The notes: generated from the sequence alone by a model not told the origin. 64,000 bases of DNA from Neolewinella agarilytica (GCF_900110645.1 NZ_FOFB01000019.1:62001-126000); one strand, 5' to 3'; counted from the stretch's first letter, positions 1 to 9,568 are shown. Made by a program: numbers and translations.

Positions 1-1683
1 AACGCCATTAAAATCTTCTCGGATAAAACGATCTTCAACGTAAACCGGAGACCAAATTTCCTTTATGGTGAAGAAACTGGCTTCCTTTTCACCGTAGGGC
101 CCAACGATGCCATCGGCGGCGTGATTACCATCGGTATCAAGCACTCCGTTCTTATCGGTCCGTACTACGGCTTCGTCCGCAAAATCCCACAAAAAACCGC
201 CAGCCACGGTTGGCATATTCCACATGAGTTTCCAGTAATCGTCCAGGCCCGCTCCGTGCCCTCCATCGTACAAGCCATGTAGAAACTCCGTCGGGAATAA
301 TATGCGATCAGCAGAATAAGCATCATTGGCTAAAGCATGGTAGTTGAAATAATGCAAGGTATTCGTTTTCCTGAAGATGTTCCAGGGGTGAATCACTTCT
401 CTCTGTTGAATATCCCATCGGGCATAGTCGTCGTCCAACTCCGTATTCCAACCGGTTTCGTTACCGTTGGCCCAAAGGATTATCGATGGATGGTTTACGT
501 CCCGGATGACTGTTTCACGCACAATTTTCCGGCCGACCTCCGTATCCAGTTTTGGCTTATGCCAGGTACAAACCTCATCGATTACGAATAAGCCCAAAGA
601 GTCACAAACATCCAGAAAATGAACATCAGGCGGATAATGAGACATCCGCACCGCGTTCATATTCATCTCTTTCATCATTTTCACATGCTCGATGCTCAAA
701 GCTCTTGAGGTTGTTCTTCCGGACTCAGGATAGAAGGAGTGGCGATTCACCCCTTTTAATTTAATCCGGACATCATTCACGTAGATTCCGTCACTTTCCA
801 GAACTTCTACTGTTCGAAAACCAATCCGCTGATCGACTTGGTGTACTATTGCTCCCCTGGTATCCAGCAAGTTGAACCTTAAGGTATAGAGCTTAGGCGA
901 TTCCGGGTTCCAGGTCTTAACATCGGGCGCTTTTGCCTTAATGCTCCACTTATCCTGCTCTTTCATCAGGTTTTGCATCGAAACATTTCGAACCGGTGTT
1001 CCATCGAGCTCGTAAAGTTCCAGTTCTATACGTTCTGCTTTGTCTGATCTGATGTAGACATCAGCGTTGATGGAGCCATCCGCCTGCGCGTCTGTAGCTA
1101 CCCGGTCAATATGATCGGCGGGTAATCTTTCCAGATAGACTGGTCGGAAAATTCCTCCGAAAATCCAAAAATCCGCCTTACGCTCTGCGTGGTTGATGGA
1201 TTCGTTCGATGAAGCTTTATCCACTCTTACCTCAAGAGTATTTACACCATCATAATTAAGTAAGTCACTTATCGGGTATTTAAATTCATAGAAAGCCCCC
1301 TGGTGAACGGGGCCCGCCATCTTACCGTTTATTTTCACCTCAGCATCCGTCATAACGCCTTCGAAGACAATTCTTATCTCGTCTTTTCCCCATGAATCGG
1401 GAACCTGAAACTCGTATTTATACAGCCCATACTCGTTTAGGCGATCATCAAAATCATCATGACCATAGTTGTAGGCACCGAAGCCCTGCAGTTCCCAGCA
1501 AGATGGTACTTCGATGGTAGACCATTGTTTGCTGTTCATTCCTTCCGACACGAAAAAGTCCCAGGTGACCGTATTGTCTTTTCCTGTTCCGGACAGATAC
1601 AGTCGTTCCGTTCTGGGGGGAGCGTCTCCGTACAGGTTGAACGAACCCACAATCACTAACAGTAAGAAAATTACTCTGCTCAT
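1..1683 (-). CDS. Glycoside hydrolase family 2 (beta-galactosidase-like), 3' end cut by window edge
   Basis: The reading frame is open from an ATG at 1683 to the left edge (561 codons, no stop), so the C-terminus is missing. The N-terminus is a short signal peptide (MSRVIFLLLVIVGSFNLYG), implying export. The order fits GH2: a jelly-roll sugar-binding domain (about residues 40-200, with WELQGFGAYNYG and KADFWIFGGIFRPVYLE), an immunoglobulin-like domain, then a TIM barrel starting near IKLKGVNRHSFYPESGR. The motif ILWANGNETG places the acid/base at Glu409, and FPTEFLHG places the likely nucleophile at Glu466. It probably removes terminal sugars (beta-galactoside or related) from oligosaccharides; exact specificity cannot be read from sequence. 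It stands alone, divergent from the following membrane protein. Confidence 0.9.
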   Translation of the reverse strand, partial: MSRVIFLLLVIVGSFNLYGDAPPRTERLYLSGTGKDNTVTWDFFVSEGMNSKQWSTIEVPSCWELQGFGAYNYGHDDFDDRLNEYGLYKYEFQVPDSWGKDEIRIVFEGVMTDAEVKINGKMAGPVHQGAFYEFKYPISDLLNYDGVNTLEVRVDKASSNESINHAERKADFWIFGGIFRPVYLERLPADHIDRVATDAQADGSINADVYIRSDKAERIELELYELDGTPVRNVSMQNLMKEQDKWSIKAKAPDVKTWNPESPKLYTLRFNLLDTRGAIVHQVDQRIGFRTVEVLESDGIYVNDVRIKLKGVNRHSFYPESGRTTSRALSIEHVKMMKEMNMNAVRMSHYPPDVHFLDVCDSLGLFVIDEVCTWHKPKLDTEVGRKIVRETVIRDVNHPSIILWANGNETGWNTELDDDYARWDIQQREVIHPWNIFRKTNTLHYFNYHALANDAYSADRILFPTEFLHGLYDGGHGAGLDDYWKLMWNMPTVAGGFLWDFADEAVVRTDKNGVLDTDGNHAADGIVGPYGEKEASFFTIKEIWSPVYVEDRFIREDFNGV

Positions 1684-1879
1684 ATCCGAAGTTGTTTCAG
1701 CCAGGTTGCTTGTTTCTTAGCACACATTCTACTCGTGAATTGAAATTGTACCTGGCTGTAGCCTGAGTATAGTCCGGCTGAAAAATTATTTTAGCCCGTA
1801 TGCTGGCAGCTAAGCTAGTTTCAAGACCAGCCAGAGTGAAATTTTACATAGATTGTTGTACAGAAATAACTATTACTAC

Positions 1880-2551
1880 ATGTCTCCCTCTTTCCTGGCC
1901 ACCTGTTTTGCCCTTATCGTCGGTCTCACCATTGAGCTGTTCTCCCGGGCAGCGGGCAAAAGTGACTGGCGGCTTTGGGCGGGAATATTCGTTTATGCCC
2001 TGATTCAGTTTGCGGTGGCGGCCACGGGATTTTACGAAAATACGGAGGCGATCCCGCCAAGATTTTTACTGAACGTATTGCCGGCCATTGCCCTCATCAT
2101 CTGGCTTTTCACCAGTGAGCGTGGGAAAGCCTTCCTTAATAGCCTCGACCTGAAAAAGCTGACCTGGGTCCATGTCGTTCGCGTCCCCGTAGAGCTAGTG
2201 CTTTATTCTCTTTTCCTTCAGGGCAGTATCCCCGAGATCATGACCTTTAGCGGAAATAACTTCGACATTGTGATGGGGCTCACGGCGCCGGCCATCATCT
2301 ACTTCGGCTACGGCAAAGGGATGATCTCGCCTACCCTGATTAAGATCTGGCACATCGTAGGGCTTATCCTGCTTATCAACATTATCGCCACGGCGGTGCT
2401 TTCCGTACCGTTTTCCTTCCAGCAATTTGGCTTTGAGCAGCCCAACGTAGCGGTGCTGAAAGCTCCCTATAACTTGTTGCCGGCAGTGATTGTACCGCTC
2501 GTCATTGTGGCGCATTTGGTGGGACTGAGCAGAAAGCCGGCAAACAAGTGA
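1880..2551 (+). CDS. Hypothetical multi-spanning membrane protein
   Basis: Not recognised as a named family. The 223-residue product (from ATG at 1880, MSPSFLATCF; an in-frame ATG at 1853 would add nine polar residues) has about six hydrophobic segments separated by short loops, for example FLATCFALIVGLTIELF and the C-terminal NLLPAVIVPLVIVAHLVGL. No catalytic or metal motif is visible. It resembles the small uncharacterised integral membrane proteins common in Bacteroidota. It is divergent from the GH2 gene and is followed by ccmE in the same direction, with a gap of about 140 bases, so co-transcription is possible but not shown. Confidence 0.7.
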   Translation: MSPSFLATCFALIVGLTIELFSRAAGKSDWRLWAGIFVYALIQFAVAATGFYENTEAIPPRFLLNVLPAIALIIWLFTSERGKAFLNSLDLKKLTWVHVVRVPVELVLYSLFLQGSIPEIMTFSGNNFDIVMGLTAPAIIYFGYGKGMISPTLIKIWHIVGLILLINIIATAVLSVPFSFQQFGFEQPNVAVLKAPYNLLPAVIVPLVIVAHLVGLSRKPANK

Positions 2552-2692
2552 TTTTTACGCTGCACAACTTGACCCAAATCTGACCGCCGGCGGCCTCCCT
2601 CACCGTACCTTCGCACAGCGAAGGGCGGTGGGTTCCCCCCTGCGTTTCAGTATCTCTTTGCACCTGCGTGCAGCGCCCAAATTCATGCCGTT

Positions 2693-3088
2693 ATGAAAAA
2701 GACATATATCATCGCCCTCATCATGGCCATCGTAGCCATCGCACTGGTCGTCAACGCCGGTGGAGAAGTGGCACCTTACGCTGACTTTGAAACCGCCGCC
2801 GAAAGCGGCGAATCCGTAAAGCTGGTCGGCACCCTGGTGAAAGACAAACCTATGGTTTTCGAGCCCATGAAGGACCCCAACAAGTTCACCTTCTTCCTCG
2901 AAGATCAGGCAGGTACCGAGCGGGAAGTCCTCCTGCTGATGGGTAAGCCGCAGGATTTCGAGATGTCCGAGTCCATCGTCCTTACCGGCCGCATGGAAGG
3001 CGAGAAGTTTATCGCTAAAGACGTGCAGCTCAAGTGCCCGAGCAAGTATAAGGATGAAGAATCGATGATTAAAGAACTGACGGAGTAA
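2693..3088 (+). CDS. ccmE: Cytochrome c maturation haem chaperone CcmE, cysteine (CxxxY) type
   Basis: A 131-residue protein with one N-terminal membrane anchor (residues 4-22) and an OB-fold domain (LVGTLVKDKPMVF ... SIVLTGRMEGEKFIAKDVQLKCPSKY). CcmE carries haem covalently from the membrane to the haem lyase CcmF. Standard CcmE binds haem through a His in HxxxY; here the site reads Cys115-x-x-x-Tyr119 (CPSKY), the variant known from archaea and some delta-proteobacteria. It is directly followed by ccmF, which fits. A copy of the dispersed 18-bp motif ends about 15 bases before the start codon. Confidence 0.85.
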   Translation: MKKTYIIALIMAIVAIALVVNAGGEVAPYADFETAAESGESVKLVGTLVKDKPMVFEPMKDPNKFTFFLEDQAGTEREVLLLMGKPQDFEMSESIVLTGRMEGEKFIAKDVQLKCPSKYKDEESMIKELTE

Positions 3089-3180
3089 CATAGTAATGTA
3101 TTAGTGTAGTAATGTAGTGCCCGTCACACATGCTACACGGCACTACATCACTACATTACCACAGAACTACACTACTACCA
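3089..3180. repeat. Low-complexity inverted array GTAATGTAGTG
   Basis: Variants of GTAATGTAGTG/TTAGTGTAGTAATG on the left and CACTACATTAC/CTACACTACTAC on the right, able to fold as a long imperfect hairpin with GCC-GGC near the centre. It fills the ccmE-ccmF gap. Confidence 0.85.
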
Positions 3181-6039
3181 TTGGAAGAAATACAATACAT
3201 CGGCGAACACCTCGGCCCCCGCTACATCGGTCACTTTGCGATGCTACTGGCGTTTTTTGGCGCGATCCTGAGTGGGTTCAGCTACTTTAAAGCCACCCAT
3301 CACCGGGAAGAGAAGCTGCGCAGTAACCGTTGGGGACGCCTCGGACAGCTGGCCTTTCTGGCGCACGGCGCAGCGGTTTTCACCGTCATTGGTACGATCT
3401 TTTACGCCATGCTCAACCAGTACTACGAGTACAGTTATGTGAGTAGTCATGTGAGCGGTGACCTGCAGCAACGCTATATTTTCTCAGCCTTTTGGGAAGG
3501 TCAGGAGGGCAGTTTTTTGCTGTGGATGTTCTGGCACGTCATCCTGGGCTACGTGCTGATGGTGACAGCCCGCAGGTGGGAGCGGCCCGTGATGACGGTT
3601 CTCTGCTCGGTTCAGGTGATCATTGTCAGTATGATTCTGGGTGTCCACTTTGGTGTTGGCGACTGGGTGCTAAAACTTGGTTCCAGCCCGATGTTATTGC
3701 TGCGGGAGACCATCGAAGCCCCCATATTTCAGCAGGCGGATTATGTCTCGCTGCTTAAAGGCAGCGGCCTCAACCCCAGCCTGCAAAACTATTGGATGAC
3801 CATCCACCCGCCTACTTTGTTCCTGGGCTTTGCCAGTACGGTAGTTCCTTTCGCCTTCGCCGTAGCGGGGCTGTGGACGGGCCAACACAAAGAATGGCTA
3901 AAGCCTGCCCTGCGCTGGAGTCTGTTCAGTGCCGGCATCCTTGGCATCGGCATCCTGATGGGCGCCGCCTGGGCCTACGAAGCACTCAACTTCGGAGGGT
4001 ACTGGGCCTGGGACCCGGTAGAAAACACCAGCCTCGTGCCCTGGCTTTTACTCGTTGCCGGCTTGCATACCAACCTGATCAGCCGGGCCACCGGGCAGGG
4101 AATACGGGCCACTTACCTCTTCTATCTCTTCACTTTCGTGATGATCATTTACAGTACGTTCCTGACCCGGTCGGGCGTGCTGGGAGACACCTCCGTCCAC
4201 GCTTTTACGGAGATGGGCCTGGAAGCACAACTACTGTTTTTCCTGGGTTTTTACGGGCTGGGAAGCATTGGCCTCATGGCCTGGCGCTGGCACAGTATCC
4301 CGGTTCCGGAAAAAGAAGAATCACTGAGTAGCCGCGAGTTCTGGATGTTCATCGGCAGCCTGGTGTTGTTCATGTCTGCCGTCCTGATTACGGGCTCAAC
4401 GAGCCTGCCCGTGTACAATGAAATCCGGGAATACTTTAATCCGCTGTTCGACGGGCTATCGCTCACGGACCCGGAAGACCACCACAACCGCTTCCAGATC
4501 TGGATTGGCATTTTCATCGGTATCCTCTCGGGCATCGCGCACTTTCTGCGCTGGCGGGAGCGGGACTTCAGCAAACACATTCGCTCGTTCTTACTGCATT
4601 CAGGGGCCGCGGTCGCAGGTGCATTGTTTTGTTCCTGGCTAACGCTCCTCTGGATTGACGCAGGTCCCTGGCAGTGGAAACTGATGCTTTTCTCCGGTTG
4701 GTTTGCGGTGTGGACAAACGCCGACTACCTGATTCGCTTCATCAGTAAGGATGTAAAGGTCTTCGGCAGCAGCCTGAGTCATATCGGATTTGGCATCATG
4801 CTGATTGGCATTCTTGCCAGTGGTGCTAACAAGCGCATCATCAGCCAGAACCAGTTCCTGATGGAGGGGCTGAGTGACGACGAAGAACTCGTCCGCACCA
4901 CCGTCATCCTCATCAAGGATGAACCCATGGTCATGGAGAACTATGAGCTTACCCTCCGGGGAGACAGCATTCATGGTTATAACCGGACCTATCAGGTAGA
5001 CTACAAGCAACGGGACGAGGCCGGAAACGTCATCGAAGAGTTCCAGCTGGAGCCCAATATTCTCTACGATAAGACCTTCGAGAAGATTGCCATCACGAAC
5101 CCCAGCACGAAGCATTACTGGAATAAGGATGTCTTCACGGTCATCATGAGCTTGCCCGAGGAAGAGCAGAGCATCAAAGCTAAAGAAGCCAAGGAGGACA
5201 GCCTGAAGTATCGGGTTTACCCCATGACGGTGGGCGATTCCTTTGCCTTCAAGGACACCCTGAAGATCCGGGAGCCGGACACCTTCATGATTCGCAACTT
5301 TGCCCTCAGCCTGACCGACTTCAAGCGGGTGCCTACCCACCCGGAGTACGTAGCCGAAGCCGGAGACATTGGCGTTGGCGCGACGGTGCTCATCCAGCGG
5401 GGGCGGGATACGGAAACCTACCAGAAAGAAGTAGCCCTCGTTTTACGCGAAGGTCTGCTCTACCACTACCCCGCTCAGATCAATGAGATCGCCACGCGGA
5501 TTAAGATCGATGAATCCGTCTTTGACCAGCTGCTGGTGGCAGAGGAGGAACTGGACTACGAGGAGTTCGTGCTGAAGCCCGGGTCTACCTTTACCGTTGG
5601 GGACAAGCGCCTCACCTTCCGCAGCTTCAAGCCTCAGCCGGAGGTGGACCATTACGCCCCCCGGGAGGGAGACATTGCCGTAAGCGCCGTGATTGACATC
5701 ACGGCCCTCGACGGAACCACCGGCACGATGGAGCCCGTCTTCATTATCCGGGATAAAACTCCAAGCCGGATTCGGGACGAGCACCGGGAGCTGGGTTTAT
5801 TCTCTAACCTGGTCAACCTTAATCCGGAAACCAGCGAGGCGACCTTACTCATTGCCGAGGCACCGCCACGGGGGGAGCTGAAGATTCCCGTTGCCGTAGC
5901 GACTAATTCTTCGCGTTCGGACTGGCTGGCCCTGCAGGCCATTGAGTTCCCGGGGATCAATCTCTTCTGGTTCGGCACGATTGCAATGCTATTGGGCCTG
6001 CTGATTTCAATGATAATCCGAATCCGGGCTCGCTTGTAG
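3181..6039 (+). CDS. ccmF: Cytochrome c haem lyase, CcmF/CcsA superfamily
   Basis: A large polytopic membrane protein that attaches haem to apocytochrome c in the periplasm. The tryptophan-rich haem-handling motif of the family is present (FGGYWAWDPVENTSLVPWLLLVAGLHT, split here: GGYWAWDPVENTS), as are conserved His residues (TIHPPTLFLGF, HAFTEMG). A large periplasmic region (about residues 590-920) lies between the last two membrane segments. I chose the TTG at 3181 (MEEIQYIGEHLGPRYIGHF), because related CcmF proteins begin this way; an upstream ATG at 3130 lies inside a low-complexity repeat. This gives 952 residues. It follows ccmE and probably forms an operon with it. Confidence 0.92.
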   Translation: MEEIQYIGEHLGPRYIGHFAMLLAFFGAILSGFSYFKATHHREEKLRSNRWGRLGQLAFLAHGAAVFTVIGTIFYAMLNQYYEYSYVSSHVSGDLQQRYIFSAFWEGQEGSFLLWMFWHVILGYVLMVTARRWERPVMTVLCSVQVIIVSMILGVHFGVGDWVLKLGSSPMLLLRETIEAPIFQQADYVSLLKGSGLNPSLQNYWMTIHPPTLFLGFASTVVPFAFAVAGLWTGQHKEWLKPALRWSLFSAGILGIGILMGAAWAYEALNFGGYWAWDPVENTSLVPWLLLVAGLHTNLISRATGQGIRATYLFYLFTFVMIIYSTFLTRSGVLGDTSVHAFTEMGLEAQLLFFLGFYGLGSIGLMAWRWHSIPVPEKEESLSSREFWMFIGSLVLFMSAVLITGSTSLPVYNEIREYFNPLFDGLSLTDPEDHHNRFQIWIGIFIGILSGIAHFLRWRERDFSKHIRSFLLHSGAAVAGALFCSWLTLLWIDAGPWQWKLMLFSGWFAVWTNADYLIRFISKDVKVFGSSLSHIGFGIMLIGILASGANKRIISQNQFLMEGLSDDEELVRTTVILIKDEPMVMENYELTLRGDSIHGYNRTYQVDYKQRDEAGNVIEEFQLEPNILYDKTFEKIAITNPSTKHYWNKDVFTVIMSLPEEEQSIKAKEAKEDSLKYRVYPMTVGDSFAFKDTLKIREPDTFMIRNFALSLTDFKRVPTHPEYVAEAGDIGVGATVLIQRGRDTETYQKEVALVLREGLLYHYPAQINEIATRIKIDESVFDQLLVAEEELDYEEFVLKPGSTFTVGDKRLTFRSFKPQPEVDHYAPREGDIAVSAVIDITALDGTTGTMEPVFIIRDKTPSRIRDEHRELGLFSNLVNLNPETSEATLLIAEAPPRGELKIPVAVATNSSRSDWLALQAIEFPGINLFWFGTIAMLLGLLISMIIRIRARL

Positions 6040-6081
6040 CGTCGACTTCAGTCGACGTTAGGCGCCGACTGAAGTCGGCGG
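6040..6081. terminator. Bidirectional hairpin between ccmF and coaD
   Basis: GCGTCGACTTCAGTCG and its near reverse complement CGACTGAAGTCGGCGG, stem about 14 bp, between convergent genes; no T run. Confidence 0.65.
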
Positions 6082-6090
6082 TACAAACAG

Positions 6091-6546
6091 TTAGACCTTC
6101 ACCCCCTCCGGCAAAAAGGGCGTAGCGTCTCCCCCACCCTTGATGATCTCGCGCACGATGGTGGAGCTGATGTGCGAGAAGGCCGGTTGGCTGATGAGAA
6201 AAACGGTTTCCAGCCCTTCCCCGACGATGTCGTTGAGCTGAGAGATGGTTTTCTCGTAGTCGAAGTCGCTGGCGTTCCGAAGGCCCCGCAATAAATAGCG
6301 GGCACCGATCTCGTTGCAGAAGTGAGCGGTGAGGCCTTCGAAGCTGCTGACTTCTACGGTTGGCTCATCGGCGAAGACTTCATTGAGCCAGGCGAGGCGT
6401 TGCTCGAGGGGGAAGAGGTATTTCTTCTGGCTGTTGACGCCTACGGCAACGACAATCTTGTCGAACAGCGGAACAGCACGACGCACCAGCTCCGCGTGGC
6501 CGGTGGTGATGGGATCAAAGGATCCGGGAAAGACGGCGGTTTTCAT
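6091..6546 (-). CDS. coaD: Phosphopantetheine adenylyltransferase
   Basis: CoaD converts 4'-phosphopantetheine plus ATP to dephospho-CoA, the fourth step of coenzyme A synthesis in the cytoplasm. The 151-residue length is typical. The N-terminal MKTAVFPGSFDPITTGH contains the nucleotidyltransferase GSFDPxTxGH signature; YLLRGLRNASDFDYE and SHISSTIVREIIKGGGD are the other conserved blocks (RGLR and the ISSTxVRE motif). The gene converges on ccmF and the two are separated by a hairpin that can serve both as terminator. A TACCTTAC box lies just before the ATG and may be part of its promoter. Confidence 0.97.
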   Translation of the reverse strand: MKTAVFPGSFDPITTGHAELVRRAVPLFDKIVVAVGVNSQKKYLFPLEQRLAWLNEVFADEPTVEVSSFEGLTAHFCNEIGARYLLRGLRNASDFDYEKTISQLNDIVGEGLETVFLISQPAFSHISSTIVREIIKGGGDATPFLPEGVKV

Positions 6547-6700
6547 GGCAGTAAGGTAGGTTGGTATTTTGATTCTTTGTTATTTTGGTTTATAAGAATC
6601 CGGAGCCGTTTTGGACGGTTCCCTGCCCATAAACAATTATTGCACCTGCGCGAGGCGCCAAAAATTACTGCTGAACAGAAATAGCACCTATCTTGGCAGC

Positions 6701-7987
6701 ATGCTGCAACAACTCAACGACCGCCGGACGATGAACGGCTGGGCTCTTTTCGACTGGGCCAACTCCGCCTTCGCACTGGTGATTACGACGGCTATTTTCC
6801 CGCCTTACTTCGAAGCCGTTATCGATAAGGAATTCACGGCTTTGGGCATGCAGTTCAGTAACAGCTCCTGGCTCGCCTTCACGATCAGTATCAGCTACCT
6901 GATCATTGCGGCGCTTTCCCCCGTTCTGTCAGGTATCGCTGATGCGGGCGGGCGGCGGAAGTTTTTTCTTCAGGCTTTTACCACTATTGGAGGATTAGGC
7001 TGCCTGAGCCTCTATTTCTTCCAGGATATGGGCGACCTGTGGCTGGGAACCATTGGCTTCATGCTCGGCCTCATAGGTTTTGCGGGCGGGCTCGTCTTTT
7101 ACAACAGTTTTTTGCCCGTTATCGCTACGGTAGACCGCTTTGACAAGCTTAGCGCCAAAGGCTTTGCCATGGGTTATGTAGGCTCCGTACTACTGCTGAT
7201 CCTCAACCTGGCGATGGTGCTTAAGCCAGAGCTGTTTGGTATTCCAGATACCGGCATGGCAACGCGCCTGGCCTTTGTTACCGTCGGTATCTGGTGGCTC
7301 GTTTTCGGCTACATTTCCTTTTCCCGACTGCCGGACGATGTTCGAAAAAAGAGTGCCGGACTGGCCGATGTGGCTAAAAAGGGAGTAGAGGAGTTCCAAT
7401 CTGTCTGGAAAAAGGTCAAAGCTTCTCCCCAAACGCTTCGCTTTCTGGGCGCTTTTTTCAGCTATTCTGCCGGAGTACAAACAGTCATTTTCCTGGCCTC
7501 TTTATTCGCGGCTAAAGAGTTGGGGTTTGAAACCAGTGAACTGATTCAGGTCGTCCTGATATTACAGATTGTTGCTATCGGTGGGGCTTACCTTGCTGCT
7601 TCAGTCAGTAAACGCTACGGTAATAAAGCGGCCATCTACTTTCAACTCGTCATTTGGTTTTGCATTTGCCTGGCGGGGTACTTCGTGCAGGGCAAATCGA
7701 CCTTTTATGGTGTTGCAGCGGCCGTAGGCTTAGTGATGGGCGGCATTCAAAGTATGAGCCGCAGCACTTACGCTAAGCTTATTCCCACCCGGGAGGACGT
7801 CACCTCCTATTTCAGCTTTTATGATATTCTGGAGAAAATGGCCATCGTAATGGGCACCTTCATTTTTGCGGGGCTTGACCTCCTCACCGGCAGTATGCGC
7901 CTCAGCCTATTAGCACTTTCTTTCTTCTTTGCGATGGGGATGATTATCCTCTGGCGGTTCAGGCTGGAGGAAGTAGAGACGATCTAG
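6701..7987 (+). CDS. MFS transporter, UMF1/Atg22-like
   Basis: A 428-residue carrier with about 11-12 hydrophobic spans. The opening WALFDWANSAFALVITTAIFPPYF and the later GIADAGGRRKFFL loop are characteristic of the UMF1 (Atg22-related) branch of the major facilitator superfamily, thought to export amino acids or unknown solutes. I start at the ATG at 6701 (MLQQLNDRRTMNGW); the ATG at 6731 is an alternative, and an in-frame extension back to 6611 runs through the dispersed 18-bp motif at 6641. The substrate cannot be predicted. It is followed by the O-acetylation pair after a low-complexity spacer. Confidence 0.85.
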   Translation: MLQQLNDRRTMNGWALFDWANSAFALVITTAIFPPYFEAVIDKEFTALGMQFSNSSWLAFTISISYLIIAALSPVLSGIADAGGRRKFFLQAFTTIGGLGCLSLYFFQDMGDLWLGTIGFMLGLIGFAGGLVFYNSFLPVIATVDRFDKLSAKGFAMGYVGSVLLLILNLAMVLKPELFGIPDTGMATRLAFVTVGIWWLVFGYISFSRLPDDVRKKSAGLADVAKKGVEEFQSVWKKVKASPQTLRFLGAFFSYSAGVQTVIFLASLFAAKELGFETSELIQVVLILQIVAIGGAYLAASVSKRYGNKAAIYFQLVIWFCICLAGYFVQGKSTFYGVAAAVGLVMGGIQSMSRSTYAKLIPTREDVTSYFSFYDILEKMAIVMGTFIFAGLDLLTGSMRLSLLALSFFFAMGMIILWRFRLEEVETI

Positions 7988-8045
7988 TCAGCAAGTGCCT
8001 CTCTGTCAAATCTCAACAATTCCTAAATCGATCTGATCATGGCAG

Positions 8046-8136
8046 GTCAATTACTTGACTCTCCGACTATCTGACTGCTTGACTATCTGACTGCTTGACT
8101 ATCCGACTCCTTAACTAATTTGACTTCCTGACTCAA
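8046..8136. repeat. Low-complexity array TGACTNCT
   Basis: About 11 degenerate eight-base units (TTGACTAT, CTGACTGC and variants) before the MBOAT gene start; the same family recurs at 27304. Confidence 0.85.
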
Positions 8137-8137
8137 T

Positions 8138-9568
8138 TTGCTCTTCTCCTCCCTCATCTTTCTCTGGCTGGCGCTTCCCATCATCTGGAGTGGAAGTTTA
8201 CTCTTGCCCAAAGTAGCCCGCAATGGTTGGCTGCTACTGATGAGCCTGCTGGTCTACGCCTGGGGCGGCGTGAGTTATACGGGCGTTCTGCTTTTTAGCA
8301 TTGTGATGAATTATGGAGTTGGTTTACAGCTTCACCGGTCAACAAAAAAGCTTTGGCTGGCGGCGGGAATAGTGGTTAATCTCGGAACGCTGGCTTACTT
8401 CAAGTACGCCGCTTTTGCCGTTGGCGAAGCCAACGATCTGCTGCGCCTCCTGGCCATTCCCACTTTCGAGTTACCGCGTATTGCCCTGCCTCTGGGCATC
8501 AGCTTTTATACCTTCCAGGCAATCTCCTACCTGGTGGACACTTACCGGGGTACTACCGAAGCACAGCGCAATCCTTTCCGCCTGGGGCTGTATATCTCCT
8601 TTTTTCCGCAGCTGATTGCCGGTCCGATCGTTCGCTATAAAGACATGAACCAGCAGATTGACCAACGATCCATCAGCTGGGACAAAACCGCCGAGGGTTT
8701 ACAACGCTTTCTGTACGGACTGGCTAAAAAGGTACTCATCGCCAACACACTGGCGGCGGTGGTTGAGGAGATTTTTGCGCTCGACTTCGCCACAATGGAC
8801 GCCTTCACCGCCTGGGCCGGGGTGCTGCTCTACGCCGGGCAGATCTATTATGACTTCAGCGGGTATTCAGATATGGCCATCGGGCTCGGCCTCCTCTTTG
8901 GCTTCCGCATTCCGGAGAACTTCAACTTCCCCTACGCCAGTAAAAGCATCCGGGAGTTCTGGCGGAGATGGCACATCACGCTCGGGGCATGGTTTCGGGA
9001 CTACCTGTACGTCCCCCTCGGCGGCAGCCGGGGTGGAGAGTGGCGCACGATGCGCAACCTGCTCCTGGTGTTTCTGGCTACGGGCATCTGGCACGGAGCA
9101 GCGTGGGCCTTTGTTATCTGGGGCCTTTGGCACGGGCTTTTCATCGTACTCGAACGGCAGCGCTGGTGGCCGCTGGAGAACGTGCCCTATGCCTTCCTGG
9201 TGGTACTCATCGGCTGGGTGCTGTTTCGAACGGAGAGCGTGGCGCTGTCCCTGGATTATTACACAGCGATGCTCGGGCTCAGTACAACAACGGTGCCTTT
9301 CGACTGGGCTTTCTACTGGGATCGGGAGCTTACGGTGGTGAGCTTGGTGGCGGTTTTGTTGGGGTGGCCCTGGGGGAAATGGCTATTTTCGGGTACAAGT
9401 ACAGATATACCCGAAAGCGTTTCCGGTACAAGTACAGATGTACCCGAAAAACTTCCCGGTACTTTTACCCAAATCCTCCAAATCACCCTCCTCCTAACCC
9501 TTTTCCTCCTCTCCACCAACGCCCTGGTCAACAACTCCCTCAACCCCTTCATCTACTTCCGCTTCTGA
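8138..9568 (+). CDS. MBOAT-family O-acyltransferase (AlgI-like)
   Basis: A 476-residue membrane-bound O-acyltransferase of the AlgI/DltB type, which passes acetyl groups across the membrane for polysaccharide acetylation. Seen: many hydrophobic spans, PLGISFYTFQAISYLVD, YYDFSGYSDMAIGLGLLFGF, NFPYASKSIREFWRRWHITL and the catalytic-His block TGIWHGAAWAFVIWGLWHG. It starts with TTG at 8138 inside the end of a low-complexity spacer; no closer ATG fits. Near the C-terminus (about 9400-9460) the DNA contains two tandem copies of a roughly 33-bp unit encoding SGTSTD(I/V)PE, an unusual insertion in a cytoplasmic or loop segment. Its stop overlaps the next start (TGATG), so the pair is co-translated. 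Confidence 0.92.
   Translation: MLFSSLIFLWLALPIIWSGSLLLPKVARNGWLLLMSLLVYAWGGVSYTGVLLFSIVMNYGVGLQLHRSTKKLWLAAGIVVNLGTLAYFKYAAFAVGEANDLLRLLAIPTFELPRIALPLGISFYTFQAISYLVDTYRGTTEAQRNPFRLGLYISFFPQLIAGPIVRYKDMNQQIDQRSISWDKTAEGLQRFLYGLAKKVLIANTLAAVVEEIFALDFATMDAFTAWAGVLLYAGQIYYDFSGYSDMAIGLGLLFGFRIPENFNFPYASKSIREFWRRWHITLGAWFRDYLYVPLGGSRGGEWRTMRNLLLVFLATGIWHGAAWAFVIWGLWHGLFIVLERQRWWPLENVPYAFLVVLIGWVLFRTESVALSLDYYTAMLGLSTTTVPFDWAFYWDRELTVVSLVAVLLGWPWGKWLFSGTSTDIPESVSGTSTDVPEKLPGTFTQILQITLLLTLFLLSTNALVNNSLNPFIYFRF
9396..9462 (+). repeat. In-frame tandem repeat in MBOAT gene
   Basis: Two copies of GGTACAAGTACAGATNTACC, about 33 bp apart, coding for SGTSTD(I/V)PE. Confidence 0.8.

Noticed and set aside
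8968-9567. Upstream extension of the AlgJ-like gene
   Set aside because: It overlaps the MBOAT gene in another frame; the real start is the TGATG overlap at 9568.
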